Source: Candidatus Coprocola pullicola
Lineage (GTDB): Bacteria; Bacillota; Clostridia; Lachnospirales; Anaerotignaceae
DNA: 35,507 nucleotides
NCBI GenBank assembly: GCA_018715395.1
Contig: DVLQ01000033.1
Location: 1-35,507, forward strand
Direction of reading: 5' to 3'
The position numbers were made by a program, and so were the translations under genes. The stretch's first letter is position 1. Every line of letters starts with the position of its first letter. A model generated the notes under the pieces. The model saw nothing but the letters and a program-made list of their open reading frames with translations, ran no database searches and was not told the origin of the DNA. Positions 25,719 through 34,483 of this stretch are shown in pieces.

Positions 25719-25756
25719 TCCGTACTAATAAACCTGCAGACTGGGGTGCAGATGAT
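25719..25756 (+). other. attR of the intervening element
   Basis: The element half-site is 25719-25738, opening TCCGTACTA, an inverted match to attL 14480-14499. The core TGGGGTGC is 25742-25749, followed by the chromosomal half-site beginning AGATGATACA. The core is preceded by TGCAGAC here and TGCAGCG at attL. The predicted crossover is at TG, 25742-25743. Confidence 0.8.
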
Positions 25757-26332
25757 ACAGATGAACTTTTAAGAATATTAGATGAAAATAATGTAAAAAC
25801 AACATTTTTTATGTGTGGTTATTGGGTAGAAGATTATCCTGAAGAAGTAAAAAAAATTGCGGAAGCCGGTCATGATTTAGGAAATCATTCTGCTACTCAT
25901 CCTCATATGAGTCAGCTTTCAAAGGAACAAATTAAAGAAGAATTACAGTCGGCACATCAAAAAGTAAAGGATTTAACAGGTATTGATATGGAATTATTTC
26001 GTCCTCCTTTTGGAGAATATGATAACAAAACCATAGAGGCGGCACAAGAAACAGGCTATTATACTATACAATGGGATGTGGATAGTTTGGATTGGAAAGA
26101 ACTGGGTGTAGAACATGAAATTAATCAAGTATTAAATCATAAACATTTAGGAAATGGTTCTATTATATTATTTCATAATGATGCAAAATACACGCCACAG
26201 GCTTTAGATACTATTATTAAAGGATTAAAAGAAAGAGGATATGAAATTGTTCCGATTTCTGAATTGATTATACGAAATAATTATGAAATGGATCATGAAG
26301 GCAGGCAAAAAGTAAAATCTTCTGAAAGTTAA
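25743..26332 (+). pseudogene. Polysaccharide deacetylase, 3' part (intact, needs excision)
   Basis: This supplies about 196 residues that continue motif 1 (WGADDTDELL) and carry the rest of the NodB fold: TTFFMCGYW, motif 2 HSATHPH, motif 3 RPPFGEYD, motif 4 QWDVDSLDW, and motif 5 SIILFHND, ending in EGRQKVKSSES. It has no start codon or ribosome site of its own; ATG 25811 is internal. No stop or frameshift has accumulated, which implies selection and hence regular rejoining with 14274-14475. The joined protein is 263 residues, normal for the PdaB-like family. The 3' end and terminator exist again in decayed form at 34484-34690. Confidence 0.85.
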
Positions 26333-26340
26333 TTATTACA

Positions 26341-26370
26341 AAAAAGGTTACAAAAATGTAACCTTTTTTA
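26341..26370 (+). terminator. Intrinsic terminator of the deacetylase gene
   Basis: AAAAGGTTAC pairs with GTAACCTTTT around a short AT loop, followed by T's. A closely similar hairpin stands at 34621-34650. Confidence 0.85.
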
Positions 26371-26379
26371 TATGCCAAT

Positions 26380-27650
26380 AATATTTTTTAATTTATAAAA
26401 ATGCAGCAAGATCTCTTTTATGCTTTCTGCTCATTTTAAAAAGTTTACATTTTATTTTTTCGAATTGTATATGGAAGATATGTAGTAAAATGATATTGCA
26501 TTGTTTCTCCTATGAAACAAACCATGTTACATATTATGACAATTATATAGCTAGAAAGAGAAAACATTATAGAATATGTCAAAGTCAATGATTATATAAG
26601 GAAAAATAATAATACTTGGATATATGAATCAGATAACTTTAGCATTTTTACTGAAAAAACAGATTTTAAATGTTTCTTACTTAAATCAATGAAGATATAT
26701 TATTTTTAGAAAAAATATTTTAATTTTAGATAGAAAAATATCATATTAGATAATACAGCAAAATTTCTAATAAAAGAGAATGGGATATGGTAGTCATTTC
26801 ATATATAACAAGAGAGAACTGTTTATGTATAAATTATATTAAAGAAATTGTTAGAACACAACATATTATGCTAATGGAAAAATGTTCTGAAAATAAAAAT
26901 TATTTTTTATGATCTGATTTGTTTTTATCATTATAAACTAGAAAAAACGATAAATTGAAAATATTAGGAAAAGGAAATATAAATATTTGACTTTTTTAAA
27001 TATAATATTGATGGGATATCGTTTGGAAGCAATATGTCAAAAAAAGATATTTTATTTTCAGTAAATATATAAATGCAGAATGAAAGTATTAGAAGAAAAA
27101 AATTTATTCTTTAAAATCAACCAAATAAAAAATTTTATTTTCTTAAATATTTTACATAATATTATTATAGTAAATTTCAATTAAGATAAGCAAATATATT
27201 ATTACATTTCTAAATATTTTTCTATAAAAATTTTTATTTATAATCAATAGTAAAAGAAAAGCAAGATAATAATCTTAATATAGATAAAATAATTTATTCA
27301 AAAACATCGTATAAAAATATTTTTTACAAATTTTTCAATAAATTTTGATATAATAGCAGTATAAATAACATTCCTTTTTTAATGATAGTTGTAATATTGT
27401 ATTATTAAAATCTAAAATATATAGTATGAATTGAAAAGTAATGACACCCATTTTTTTATCATATTAAAACAAATAGATTAATAGCAGTATGATTATAATC
27501 AACTGATAGCCATTGCTAATAGAGAAAATTCTTATAGTATAAAAATTAGGTATGGTTTTGTTTAAGAAAAAGTATAGAAAATGATAATAGTATATGAATT
27601 GGGCAAAGAAATTTAATAAATTGTAATTTATAAAACGATTAAAAAAGATT
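26380..27650. other. Long AT-rich stretch without recognisable genes
   Basis: About 1.27 kb of extremely A+T-rich DNA with no ORF of normal gene quality. One patch (about 26580-26710) reads as 40 or so protein-like residues (YIRKNNNTWIYESDNFSIF) before stops take over, so an eroded gene is possible. No RNA or riboswitch is recognised before the CbiK-like gene. Confidence 0.45.
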
Positions 27651-27685
27651 TTACAAATTTGTTAAAAAGAAAAGAGGATTTTAAT

Positions 27686-28477
27686 ATGATGAATATACAA
27701 CAAAAAACAGCAATACTCATTATTAGTTTTGGAACAAGTTATCAAAATGCTATTGAAAATAACATTGGTATTATTGAAAAAGAAATTCAAAAATATTATA
27801 AAAATTATACTGTCTTTAGAGCTTTTACAAGTAAAATCATCCTAAATCAATTAAAAAAAGAAGGGATTGAAATTGATACTATAGTACAAGCAGTCGAAAA
27901 AATTATAAAACAAGACTATACTTCTATCATCTGTCAACCTACTTATATTATGCATGGTAGAGAATATCAAAAAATGATATTACAACTACAGCCTTATAAA
28001 CAAAAAATCAATATACTATATGGCAAACCATTACTGTCTGATGAGTCTGATTATCAAAAAGTTGTAAATTGTATGATATCAGAAAATCAGTTTATAACAA
28101 AAAAAGACGCCTTAATTTTAATAGGACACGGTTCTAAACATGGTATAAATTCTTGTTATAGGACATTAGAATATTATTTTGCTAAACAGGGCTATGATTA
28201 TATTTTTGTAGCAACTGTGGAAGATAGTCATGATATAGATATCGTTTTAAATAAACTGCAAAAAAAATCTCTTAATACTATTTATATTCTTCCTTTTATG
28301 ATTGTAATTGGCTTTCATGCACATCAAAATATTTTTGGACAATACAAAAATACATGGAAAAATCAAATGGAGCATAGAGGCTATTGTATCAAGCCTATTG
28401 TAAGAGGACTGGGAGAATATCAAGGTATTTGCCGCATATTTATTGAGCATATAGAAAATGCAATAAAATCTAATTAA
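27686..28477 (+). CDS. cbiK: CbiK-type anaerobic cobalt (sirohydrochlorin) chelatase
   Basis: The protein has 263 residues; the ATGs at 27686 and 27689 follow AAGAGGA, while the more upstream TTG 27659 precedes that site. It has a chelatase fold in two similar halves. Ligands equivalent to the CbiK His-Glu-His set are seen: His148 (GHGSKHG), Glu179 (ATVEDSHD) and His211 (GFHAHQN). The usual Asp in GDHA is Phe here (GFHA). CbiK inserts Co2+ into sirohydrochlorin in early anaerobic B12 synthesis; use for siroheme or another metal cannot be excluded. No other cobalamin gene is near; the following transporter may supply its metal. Confidence 0.85.
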   Translation: MMNIQQKTAILIISFGTSYQNAIENNIGIIEKEIQKYYKNYTVFRAFTSKIILNQLKKEGIEIDTIVQAVEKIIKQDYTSIICQPTYIMHGREYQKMILQLQPYKQKINILYGKPLLSDESDYQKVVNCMISENQFITKKDALILIGHGSKHGINSCYRTLEYYFAKQGYDYIFVATVEDSHDIDIVLNKLQKKSLNTIYILPFMIVIGFHAHQNIFGQYKNTWKNQMEHRGYCIKPIVRGLGEYQGICRIFIEHIENAIKSN

Positions 28478-28496
28478 AAATCAGAAAAATATTATA

Positions 28497-28526
28497 TTGT
28501 GTTTTGACAGATAAGTGCTGTATAAT
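28497..28526 (+). promoter_or_regulatory. Candidate promoter of the ABC transporter operon
   Basis: TTGTGT (28497-28502), 18-base spacer, perfect TATAAT (28521-28526). A TTGACA at 28504-28509 is only 11 bases from the -10 and does not fit as its -35. An ACAG...CTGT dyad lies between them. Confidence 0.5.
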
Positions 28527-28559
28527 AATACCATTCTATAAAAAGTGAGGTATTATGGT

Positions 28560-30155
28560 ATGAAAAAAAGTATTCTATATATCTTTTTTATTGTCATGCT
28601 ATTTACAGGCTGCAATTCAAATATAAAAAATAAAACAGAGATTCAAAAGACGTCGGTTGTAGTTACAATGCCTATCACATCAGAACCTGAAGCGGGTTTT
28701 AATCCTGTCTATGGTTGGGGAGCCGGAGAGCATACCCATGAACCGTTGATACAAAGTACATTATTAACAACAACAAACGATTTGGAAATTGGTTATGATT
28801 TGGCAACAAATTATACAGTTTCAGAAGACGGCATGACATGGACTGTTATAATTAGAGAAGATGCTTTTTTTACAGATGGAGAAAAAGTAACAGCAGAAGA
28901 TGTGGCATTTACGTATAATACATGCAAAGAAAATAGTTCTGTAAACGATTTTACAATGTTAGACTATGCAGAAGCAGTGGATGATACTACTGTTGTATTT
29001 CATATGACAAGACCTTTTTCTGTATGGCCATATACTATGGCATTGGTAGGTATTGTTCCGGAACATTCTTATACACCTTCTTACGGACAAGCCCCTATTG
29101 GTTCCGGAAAATATATGCTCAAACAATGGGATAAAGGGCAACAAGTAATATTAGAATCCAATCCTAATTATTATGGTACAAAGCCAAAAATGCAACAAGT
29201 AACCATATTATTTATGGAAGAAGAAACTTCTCTTGCCGCGGCTCAAGCCGAACAAGCAGATGTATCTTATACATCTGCTACATATGCAGACGTAGAGATA
29301 CCGCAGTATCATCTATTTTCTGTTGTTTCATTGGATAATAGGGGAATGAATTTTCCTACACAGCCTTCTGAAACAAAAGAAAATGGCATTGTATATGGAA
29401 ACGACGTCACAAGCGATATTGCAATACGCAGAGCTATCAACATAGGCATTGACCGAGCAGCTATCATTGAAAATGTACTTAACGGATATGGTTCACCGGC
29501 ATATAGTATTTGCGACAATATGCCTTGGTATCAAAGTGCTTCACAAGTAGAATATGATTTAGAACAGGCGAAAACAATATTGCAAAAAGCCGGTTGGATA
29601 GAAGCAGAAGACGGCATACGCAGTAAAAATGGCATAAGAGCTTCTTTTTCTATATTATATCCTCCTTCTGATACCATACGACAAGCAATTGCAGAAGCAT
29701 TTTCAAATGAAATGAAAAATTTGGGTATAGAAGCAATTCCTGAGTGTGTCAGCTGGGACATTGCATATGATTTAGCACAGTCTCAGCCTATGATTTGGGG
29801 GTGGGGCGCTCATACGCCAATGGAATTATATAACATATATCATAGTCAAAATAGCACTGAGAATGCAAGATATTCTCCTTATTACAACAAAACAGTGGAT
29901 ACTTATATGGATGAGGCATTAAAAAGCACAGATATAGAAAAGTCTTATGAACTCTGGCAAAAAGCGCAGTGGGATGGTACGACAGGTATTACACAACAAG
30001 GAGATATTCCTTGGATTTGGATTTGTAATATAGACCACTTATATTTTGTAAAAGAAGGACTTTCTATTCCTGAACAAAAAATACATCCTCATGGTCATGG
30101 TTGGTCTCTTTTAAACAACGTAGACTTATGGCAATGGTCTATTACAGAAAATTGA
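28560..30155 (+). CDS. ABC transporter solute-binding lipoprotein (family 5, NikA/OppA-like)
   Basis: The protein has 531 residues; ATG 28560 (after AAGTGAGGTA) is preferred to the upstream GTG 28545. It has a lipoprotein signal: MKKSILYIFFIVMLFTGC with lipobox LFTGC, lipid Cys at 18. The body is a family 5 extracellular solute-binding protein: EPEAGFNPVYGWGAGEHTHEPL, DLATNYTVSEDGMTWTV and LREDAFF-like, EKVTAEDVAFTYN, and DIAIRRAINIGIDRAAII. It feeds the permeases that follow 18 bases downstream. Nickel or cobalt, free or in a chelate, is suggested by the adjacent CbiK-like gene; short peptides are the family's other substrates. Confidence 0.85.
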   Translation: MKKSILYIFFIVMLFTGCNSNIKNKTEIQKTSVVVTMPITSEPEAGFNPVYGWGAGEHTHEPLIQSTLLTTTNDLEIGYDLATNYTVSEDGMTWTVIIREDAFFTDGEKVTAEDVAFTYNTCKENSSVNDFTMLDYAEAVDDTTVVFHMTRPFSVWPYTMALVGIVPEHSYTPSYGQAPIGSGKYMLKQWDKGQQVILESNPNYYGTKPKMQQVTILFMEEETSLAAAQAEQADVSYTSATYADVEIPQYHLFSVVSLDNRGMNFPTQPSETKENGIVYGNDVTSDIAIRRAINIGIDRAAIIENVLNGYGSPAYSICDNMPWYQSASQVEYDLEQAKTILQKAGWIEAEDGIRSKNGIRASFSILYPPSDTIRQAIAEAFSNEMKNLGIEAIPECVSWDIAYDLAQSQPMIWGWGAHTPMELYNIYHSQNSTENARYSPYYNKTVDTYMDEALKSTDIEKSYELWQKAQWDGTTGITQQGDIPWIWICNIDHLYFVKEGLSIPEQKIHPHGHGWSLLNNVDLWQWSITEN

Positions 30156-30173
30156 CAGAAAGGAAGACCTTTT

Positions 30174-31160
30174 GTGGCAAGTTATATTTTAAAAAATAGT
30201 GTTCGTATATTTCTATTGATAATTGCTGTCAGTATAGCGGCTTTTTTACTAATGACATATTCTCCCATTGACCCTTTGCAAACAAACATAGGACAAACTG
30301 CATTAGGTACCATCAGCCAAGAACAGATTGAAAAACTGGAAAGTTATTGGGGAACAAATGAGGCTCCTTTGAAAAGATATCTCCAATGGGCAAAAGACTT
30401 TTTTACAGGCGATATGGGAACGTCATTGCTTTATCGTCAACCTGTAGCAGATATTATTACACAAAGATTTTGTAATTCTATCTGGATATTATTGGCGGCA
30501 TGGATTTTTTCCGGTGTATTGGGTATTACATTTGGCATGATTTCCGGTATAAAAGAAGGTACACTATTAGACAGTATTATTAAAAACATTGCTATATTAT
30601 TTTCCAGTACGCCTATTTTTTGGTTTGCATTACTTGTACTGATGATATTTTCTGTTTGGCTAAAGTGGTTTCCTATTGGATTAAGTGTTCCCATTGGTGT
30701 TACGGCAGAAAATGTAACAATAGCCGATAAAATTTATCATGGTATATTGCCAACACTTGTATTAACTATTACAGGAATGTCAAATGTTATATTGCATACA
30801 AGAGAAAAAATGATTATGATACTGGAAAGCGACTATGTTTTGTTTGCAAAAGCAATGGGAAAAAATAAAAAACAAATTTTAATGCAGCATGGTATTCGAA
30901 ATGTACTTCTGCCAGCAATTACATTACAATTTGCCTCTATCAGTGAAATTTTTGGAGGTTCCATATTGGCAGAACAAGTGTTTTCTTATCCGGGATTAGG
31001 TCAAATAGCTGTTACAGCCGGATTGGGAGGAGATATGCCTTTATTGATGGGTATTGTTGTAATCAGCGCTTGTTTTGTAGGAGTAGGGAATTTATTGGCA
31101 GACATATTATATCATATAATAGACCCTCGTATTAGATTAGGAAAAGGAAATAAAATATGA
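30174..31160 (+). CDS. ABC transporter permease (NikB/DppB-like)
   Basis: The protein has 328 residues with a GTG start after GAAAGGAAG. The first helix is near 10-30, followed by a long outside loop and five more helices. It has a binding-protein-dependent permease motif (EAA loop) around ESDYVLFAKAMGKNKKQILMQHG, then SISEIFGGSILAEQVFSYPGLG, as in the DppB/NikB class. It overlaps the next permease by four bases (ATGA), so the two are coupled and likely form a heterodimer. Confidence 0.9.
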   Translation: MASYILKNSVRIFLLIIAVSIAAFLLMTYSPIDPLQTNIGQTALGTISQEQIEKLESYWGTNEAPLKRYLQWAKDFFTGDMGTSLLYRQPVADIITQRFCNSIWILLAAWIFSGVLGITFGMISGIKEGTLLDSIIKNIAILFSSTPIFWFALLVLMIFSVWLKWFPIGLSVPIGVTAENVTIADKIYHGILPTLVLTITGMSNVILHTREKMIMILESDYVLFAKAMGKNKKQILMQHGIRNVLLPAITLQFASISEIFGGSILAEQVFSYPGLGQIAVTAGLGGDMPLLMGIVVISACFVGVGNLLADILYHIIDPRIRLGKGNKI

Positions 31161-31942
31161 AAAAGAGAATCGTATATACAGTACTTTTTTTAATACTTAT
31201 TATGATAATTGGATATTTTTGCAAAGACAGTGCCATAGCCACAGATTTTTATCATAAAAATATGGAGCCTTCTTTTGCATATCCTTTTGGTACAGACTGG
31301 ATGGGAAGAAATCTTTTTTTTAGAACATTGCGGGGGCTTTCTATCAGTCTTTTTATCGGCGTCATTGCATCTACTTTTAGTGCTTTGATAGCGCTTTTTT
31401 TTGGTGTGTTATCAGTATTTGGCGGAAAAAAAATAGATACTGTTATCACATGGTGGATTGATTTAATGATGGGATTACCACATCTTTTATTATTAATTGT
31501 CCTTTCTATGGTAGTAGGCAGAGAATTAAAAGGAGTTATCTTTAGTATTGCATTAACACATTGGACGTCTTTTGCTCGTTTAATCCGAAGTGAACTTTTG
31601 CAGTTAAAAGAAAAACATTATATTCAAATTGCAAAAAAATTAGGAAAAGGAAACAGATATATTTTTCAAAAACATATGCTCCCTCATCTGTTGCCCCAAT
31701 TTATAGTGGGGTGGATACTTCTTTTTCCTCATGCAATACTACATGAATCCAGTATGACATTTCTTGGATTTGGATTAAACAGCAATCAACCTGCTATTGG
31801 TATACTGCTTTCTGAAAGTATGCAGTATTTGGTGACTGGAAGATGGTGGCTGGCAGTGTTTCCAGGATTTTTACTGGTGCTAATTGTTTTGCTGCTTTAT
31901 TGTTTAGGAAAAGATTTACAAAAATATACTTCACAGAAATAG
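31157..31942 (+). CDS. ABC transporter permease (NikC/DppC-like)
   Basis: The protein has 261 residues and overlaps the previous gene by ATGA. It has a first helix at 7-22, then PFGTDWMGRNLFFRTLRGLSIS, the DppC/NikC signature. The EAA loop is at LKEKHYIQIAKKLGKGNRYIFQKHMLPH, and SSMTFLGFGLN follows. It completes the membrane channel with the preceding permease. Confidence 0.9.
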   Translation: MKKRIVYTVLFLILIMIIGYFCKDSAIATDFYHKNMEPSFAYPFGTDWMGRNLFFRTLRGLSISLFIGVIASTFSALIALFFGVLSVFGGKKIDTVITWWIDLMMGLPHLLLLIVLSMVVGRELKGVIFSIALTHWTSFARLIRSELLQLKEKHYIQIAKKLGKGNRYIFQKHMLPHLLPQFIVGWILLFPHAILHESSMTFLGFGLNSNQPAIGILLSESMQYLVTGRWWLAVFPGFLLVLIVLLLYCLGKDLQKYTSQK

Positions 31943-31951
31943 GGTGATTAT

Positions 31952-32848
31952 ATGATATTAGACATGCAACAAATTACCATTTCTGTAGAGGAAACAAAGT
32001 TAGTAGAAGAGTTTTTTTTACAAATTACAGCCGGAGAATTTGTGGCATTGGTTGGCGCCAGTGGATCCGGAAAAAGTATATTAGCCCATAGCATTATGGG
32101 CATTGCACCCAAAAATGTAATTTGTCATGGAAATATCAAATACTGCGGAGAACCTCTTACAGATGAAAAAAGAACAAAAATATTAGGAAAAGAAATTGTG
32201 TTAGTTCCTCAAAATATATCTTACTTGGATCCTTTAATGAAAGTAGGAAGACAGGTAGCAAAAGGAAAAAAGGATAAAGTATCTATGGAAAAAGTAAAAA
32301 AGCTTTTTCAAAAATATCATATGCAATCTTCTGTGATGCAACGTTATCCACATATGATTTCCGGTGGAATGGCACGACGTGTGTTTATCTCATCGGCATT
32401 GATGGAACAACCAAAGCTTGTGATTGCCGATGAACCTACTCCCGGATTGCATAAAAAAATGGCAGAAATGGTTGTCAGTCATTTTAGGGAAATGGCAGAA
32501 ATGGGAGCAGGCGTATTGATGATTACACACGATTTGGAATTAGCCATTGCTTGCGCCGATAAAATCATTGTATTATATGCAGGAAAAATAATGGAACAAA
32601 CCAAAGCAAAAAACTTTCAATCAGAAGATACATTATATCATCCTTATACCAAAGCATTATGGAGAGCAATGCCCAAAAATGGTTTTCACAACACTACAAT
32701 GATACAGCCCTCTGAAACAGGCTGTCCGTTTTTTGAAGGTTGCACTCAATCTAAAAAAGAATGTAAACAAAATAAAATTCCTTATTTTCAAAAAGAGGAC
32801 AGTATTATAAAGTGCATTTGTGCAGGAGGAACAGAAATATGCTATTAG
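31952..32848 (+). CDS. ABC transporter ATPase 1 (NikD/DppD-like)
   Basis: The protein has 298 residues, 9 bases after the permease, with ribosome site AGGGTGAT. Walker A is GASGSGKS, with a Q-loop at VPQNISYLDPL. The signature is SGGMARRVFIS in place of SGGQ/M-xQR, Walker B is LVIADEPTPGL, and the H-loop is ITHD. The C-terminal extension has a Cys cluster (CPFFEGCTQSKKEC), typical of oligopeptide/nickel-type ATPases. It pairs with ATPase 2, whose start overlaps its end by 10 bases. Confidence 0.9.
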   Translation: MILDMQQITISVEETKLVEEFFLQITAGEFVALVGASGSGKSILAHSIMGIAPKNVICHGNIKYCGEPLTDEKRTKILGKEIVLVPQNISYLDPLMKVGRQVAKGKKDKVSMEKVKKLFQKYHMQSSVMQRYPHMISGGMARRVFISSALMEQPKLVIADEPTPGLHKKMAEMVVSHFREMAEMGAGVLMITHDLELAIACADKIIVLYAGKIMEQTKAKNFQSEDTLYHPYTKALWRAMPKNGFHNTTMIQPSETGCPFFEGCTQSKKECKQNKIPYFQKEDSIIKCICAGGTEICY

Positions 32849-33450
32849 AGATGAAAAATGTATCTTTTCGCTATGATAAAAAAACTCCGTGGATACTGGA
32901 AAACATTTCTTTTTCTATTTCTAATACAGAAAGAATCGGTCTTATAGCCCCCAGTGGTTTTGGAAAAACAACTCTTTGCAAGTTATTAGCCGGATATGAA
33001 ACGCCTACAAAGGGAGAAATATTGTTAGATACAAAGCCATTGCCTAAAAAGGGATACTGTCCTGTACAAATGATATGGCAACATCCTGAAATGGCTGTTA
33101 ATACAAAATTGCCCATGAAAAAAATATTAGAAGAAGGAGGAAGCATTTCAGAAGAAATGATAGCCAAACTGGGAATACAAAGGCAATGGTTTTCTCGCTT
33201 TGCGCAAACGCTTTCCGGTGGGGAATTGCAAAGATTTTGTATTGCAAGAGCTTTAGCGGGAAATCCCTCTTTTTTATTAGCTGATGAAATCAGCACTATG
33301 CTAGATTTATTAACGCAAAGTCAAATATGGCATTTTTTATTAGAGGAAGTAGAAAAAAGAAATATAGGATTATTAGTTGTAAGTCATGATATGGAACTAT
33401 TACAAAAAGTTACAACAAAACAAATTGATTTACAAAAGAATGCATTTTAA
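32839..33450 (+). CDS. ABC transporter ATPase 2 (NikE/DppF-like, short form)
   Basis: The protein has 203 residues. ATG 32839 follows AGGAGGA, and an earlier ATG 32812 lies before that site. Walker A is APSGFGKTT, the signature is LSGGELQRFCIARAL, Walker B is LLADEISTMLD and the H-loop is VSHD. It lacks the C-terminal Cys-bearing extension usual for this class, so it is 60 or more residues shorter than most DppF/NikE proteins. It should heterodimerise with the preceding ATPase. Confidence 0.88.
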   Translation: MLLEMKNVSFRYDKKTPWILENISFSISNTERIGLIAPSGFGKTTLCKLLAGYETPTKGEILLDTKPLPKKGYCPVQMIWQHPEMAVNTKLPMKKILEEGGSISEEMIAKLGIQRQWFSRFAQTLSGGELQRFCIARALAGNPSFLLADEISTMLDLLTQSQIWHFLLEEVEKRNIGLLVVSHDMELLQKVTTKQIDLQKNAF

Positions 33451-33499
33451 TACATATTAAAATGTAGTATATTATTTTATCTATTTCTGTTTTATATCC

Positions 33500-33528
33500 T
33501 TGCTTTTTTCACAAAAATATGTTATATT
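33500..33528 (+). promoter_or_regulatory. Candidate promoter of the FolT-like gene
   Basis: TTGCTT (33500-33505), 17-base spacer, TATATT (33523-33528), 44 bases before the start codon. No T-box or riboswitch is seen in the short leader. Confidence 0.6.
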
Positions 33529-33572
33529 CTTGCTGTATCTTGTTGTTTCAAAAGAAAAAGAAAGGGGCTACT

Positions 33573-34103
33573 ATGAAAAAAGAAAATTTTATGGATACTT
33601 TAAAACAGCCTAGAGTTTTAGCCGGTGCAGCTATGCTTGTGGCAGTCAATGTGGTATTATATTATTTTAATATCATGATTGGAGACACATTAAGAATTGG
33701 CGTTTCCTTTTTACCTATTGCTGTCTGCGGTATGTTGTATGGTCCTATTGTTGGCGGTATTGCAGGAGCTCTTGGAGATGTTATCGGATTTATGGTAAAA
33801 CCTATGAGTTATTATTTTCCTGGATTTACAATCAGCGCTTTTTTGGTAGGATTTTTATTTGGAGTATTATTACATCATAAAGTTATTACATTAACACGAG
33901 TGGCAGGCTCCGTGCTACTGTATACTATATTGATTAGCTTAATTTTATCTCCAATATGGCTTTATATTATGTATGGTTCTCCTTTGTTTGCCATTCCACG
34001 TGTTTATAAAGCAATTTTACAGTATCCTATTAATGTAGTGATGGTATATACTGTTACAAAATGCATTTCTCGGTATCATTTTGTGATAAATCATAATTAT
34101 TAA
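33573..34103 (+). CDS. folT: Folate-type ECF transporter S component
   Basis: The protein has 176 residues with ribosome site GAAAGGGG; the upstream in-frame ATG 33519 lies inside the promoter and is rejected. It has six hydrophobic segments and the FolT-type pattern: RVLAGAAMLVAVNVVLYYF, LRIGVSFLPIAVCGMLYGP with the following GGIAGALGDVIGF, and YFPGFTISAFLVG. S components bind the vitamin and share an EcfAA'T engine coded elsewhere. Folate is the likely ligand from the LRI-SFLP...GD-IG pattern, but vitamin identity is inferred. Confidence 0.85.
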   Translation: MKKENFMDTLKQPRVLAGAAMLVAVNVVLYYFNIMIGDTLRIGVSFLPIAVCGMLYGPIVGGIAGALGDVIGFMVKPMSYYFPGFTISAFLVGFLFGVLLHHKVITLTRVAGSVLLYTILISLILSPIWLYIMYGSPLFAIPRVYKAILQYPINVVMVYTVTKCISRYHFVINHNY

Positions 34104-34483
34104 AATTTTGTGTTAATAGAAATGAAATTTTTTACAAGAGAAAAAACAGCGTCAAAATTATTATTTAGTATATAAGTTACAAACAAAGCAAATATTGTTT
34201 GTTTTAATTAGAACTTGTTATAGAAGAAAATACCTGGCTAAAATATTATTTACAAAATAAATTATGCAAAAAAAGAGAATTTTATCGGATTTATGGAAAT
34301 GCTGATTTTTATCTAATTACAATATAGCAAATAAAAATATTTGAAAATGTGCAGAAATAATCATTACATAAATTAAAGTGTTACAATAATCTGATAGAGA
34401 TAGTCTGTATCAAAAAAACCAATGGCAGAACAGCAATGATAAACATTTAAAAAATGGGGGGTCTATTATAGACCCCAATATAT
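34104..34483. other. AT-rich gap before the deacetylase remnant
   Basis: No gene recognised. It contains a GC-richer hairpin GGGGTCTA...TAGACCCC (34458-34476) without a T run, close to the start of the duplicated deacetylase 3' end, so it could mark a junction. Confidence 0.45.

Larger units (their letters stand above)
14476..25742 (+). mobile_element. 11,267-bp serine-recombinase intervening element in the deacetylase gene
   Basis: It interrupts the deacetylase exactly in frame; removal restores a 263-residue protein. The direct core is TGGGGTGC at both ends. Rejoining the element ends gives a 20-bp imperfect inverted repeat (16 of 20 matching; 14480-14499 against 25719-25738). Rejoining the chromosomal ends gives TGCA...TGCA. 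Both have the same centre. The first gene is an intact large serine recombinase. The rest is chromosomal-type cargo (PHP, yerC-like, pcrA, ligA, secreted protein, unknown, MATE), with no phage structural or conjugation genes. Skin-like elements in sporulation genes (such as sigK) share the layout; essential-gene cargo is unusual. Confidence 0.85.

Noticed and set aside
14476-25742. Insertion is a prophage or conjugative element
   Set aside because: Apart from the recombinase I see no capsid, tail, lysis, relaxase or type IV secretion genes.
25811-26332. Independent short deacetylase starting at ATG 25811
   Set aside because: There is no ribosome site, and motif 1 lies upstream of this ATG. 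The frame continues upstream to the attR core, so it is the 3' part of a split gene.
28504-28526. TTGACA/TATAAT as a standard promoter pair
   Set aside because: The spacer is only 11 bases. TTGTGT at 28497 with spacer 18 fits better.
34458-34476. Terminator after the FolT-like gene
   Set aside because: A good hairpin, but it has no T run and lies 350 bases downstream of the stop.
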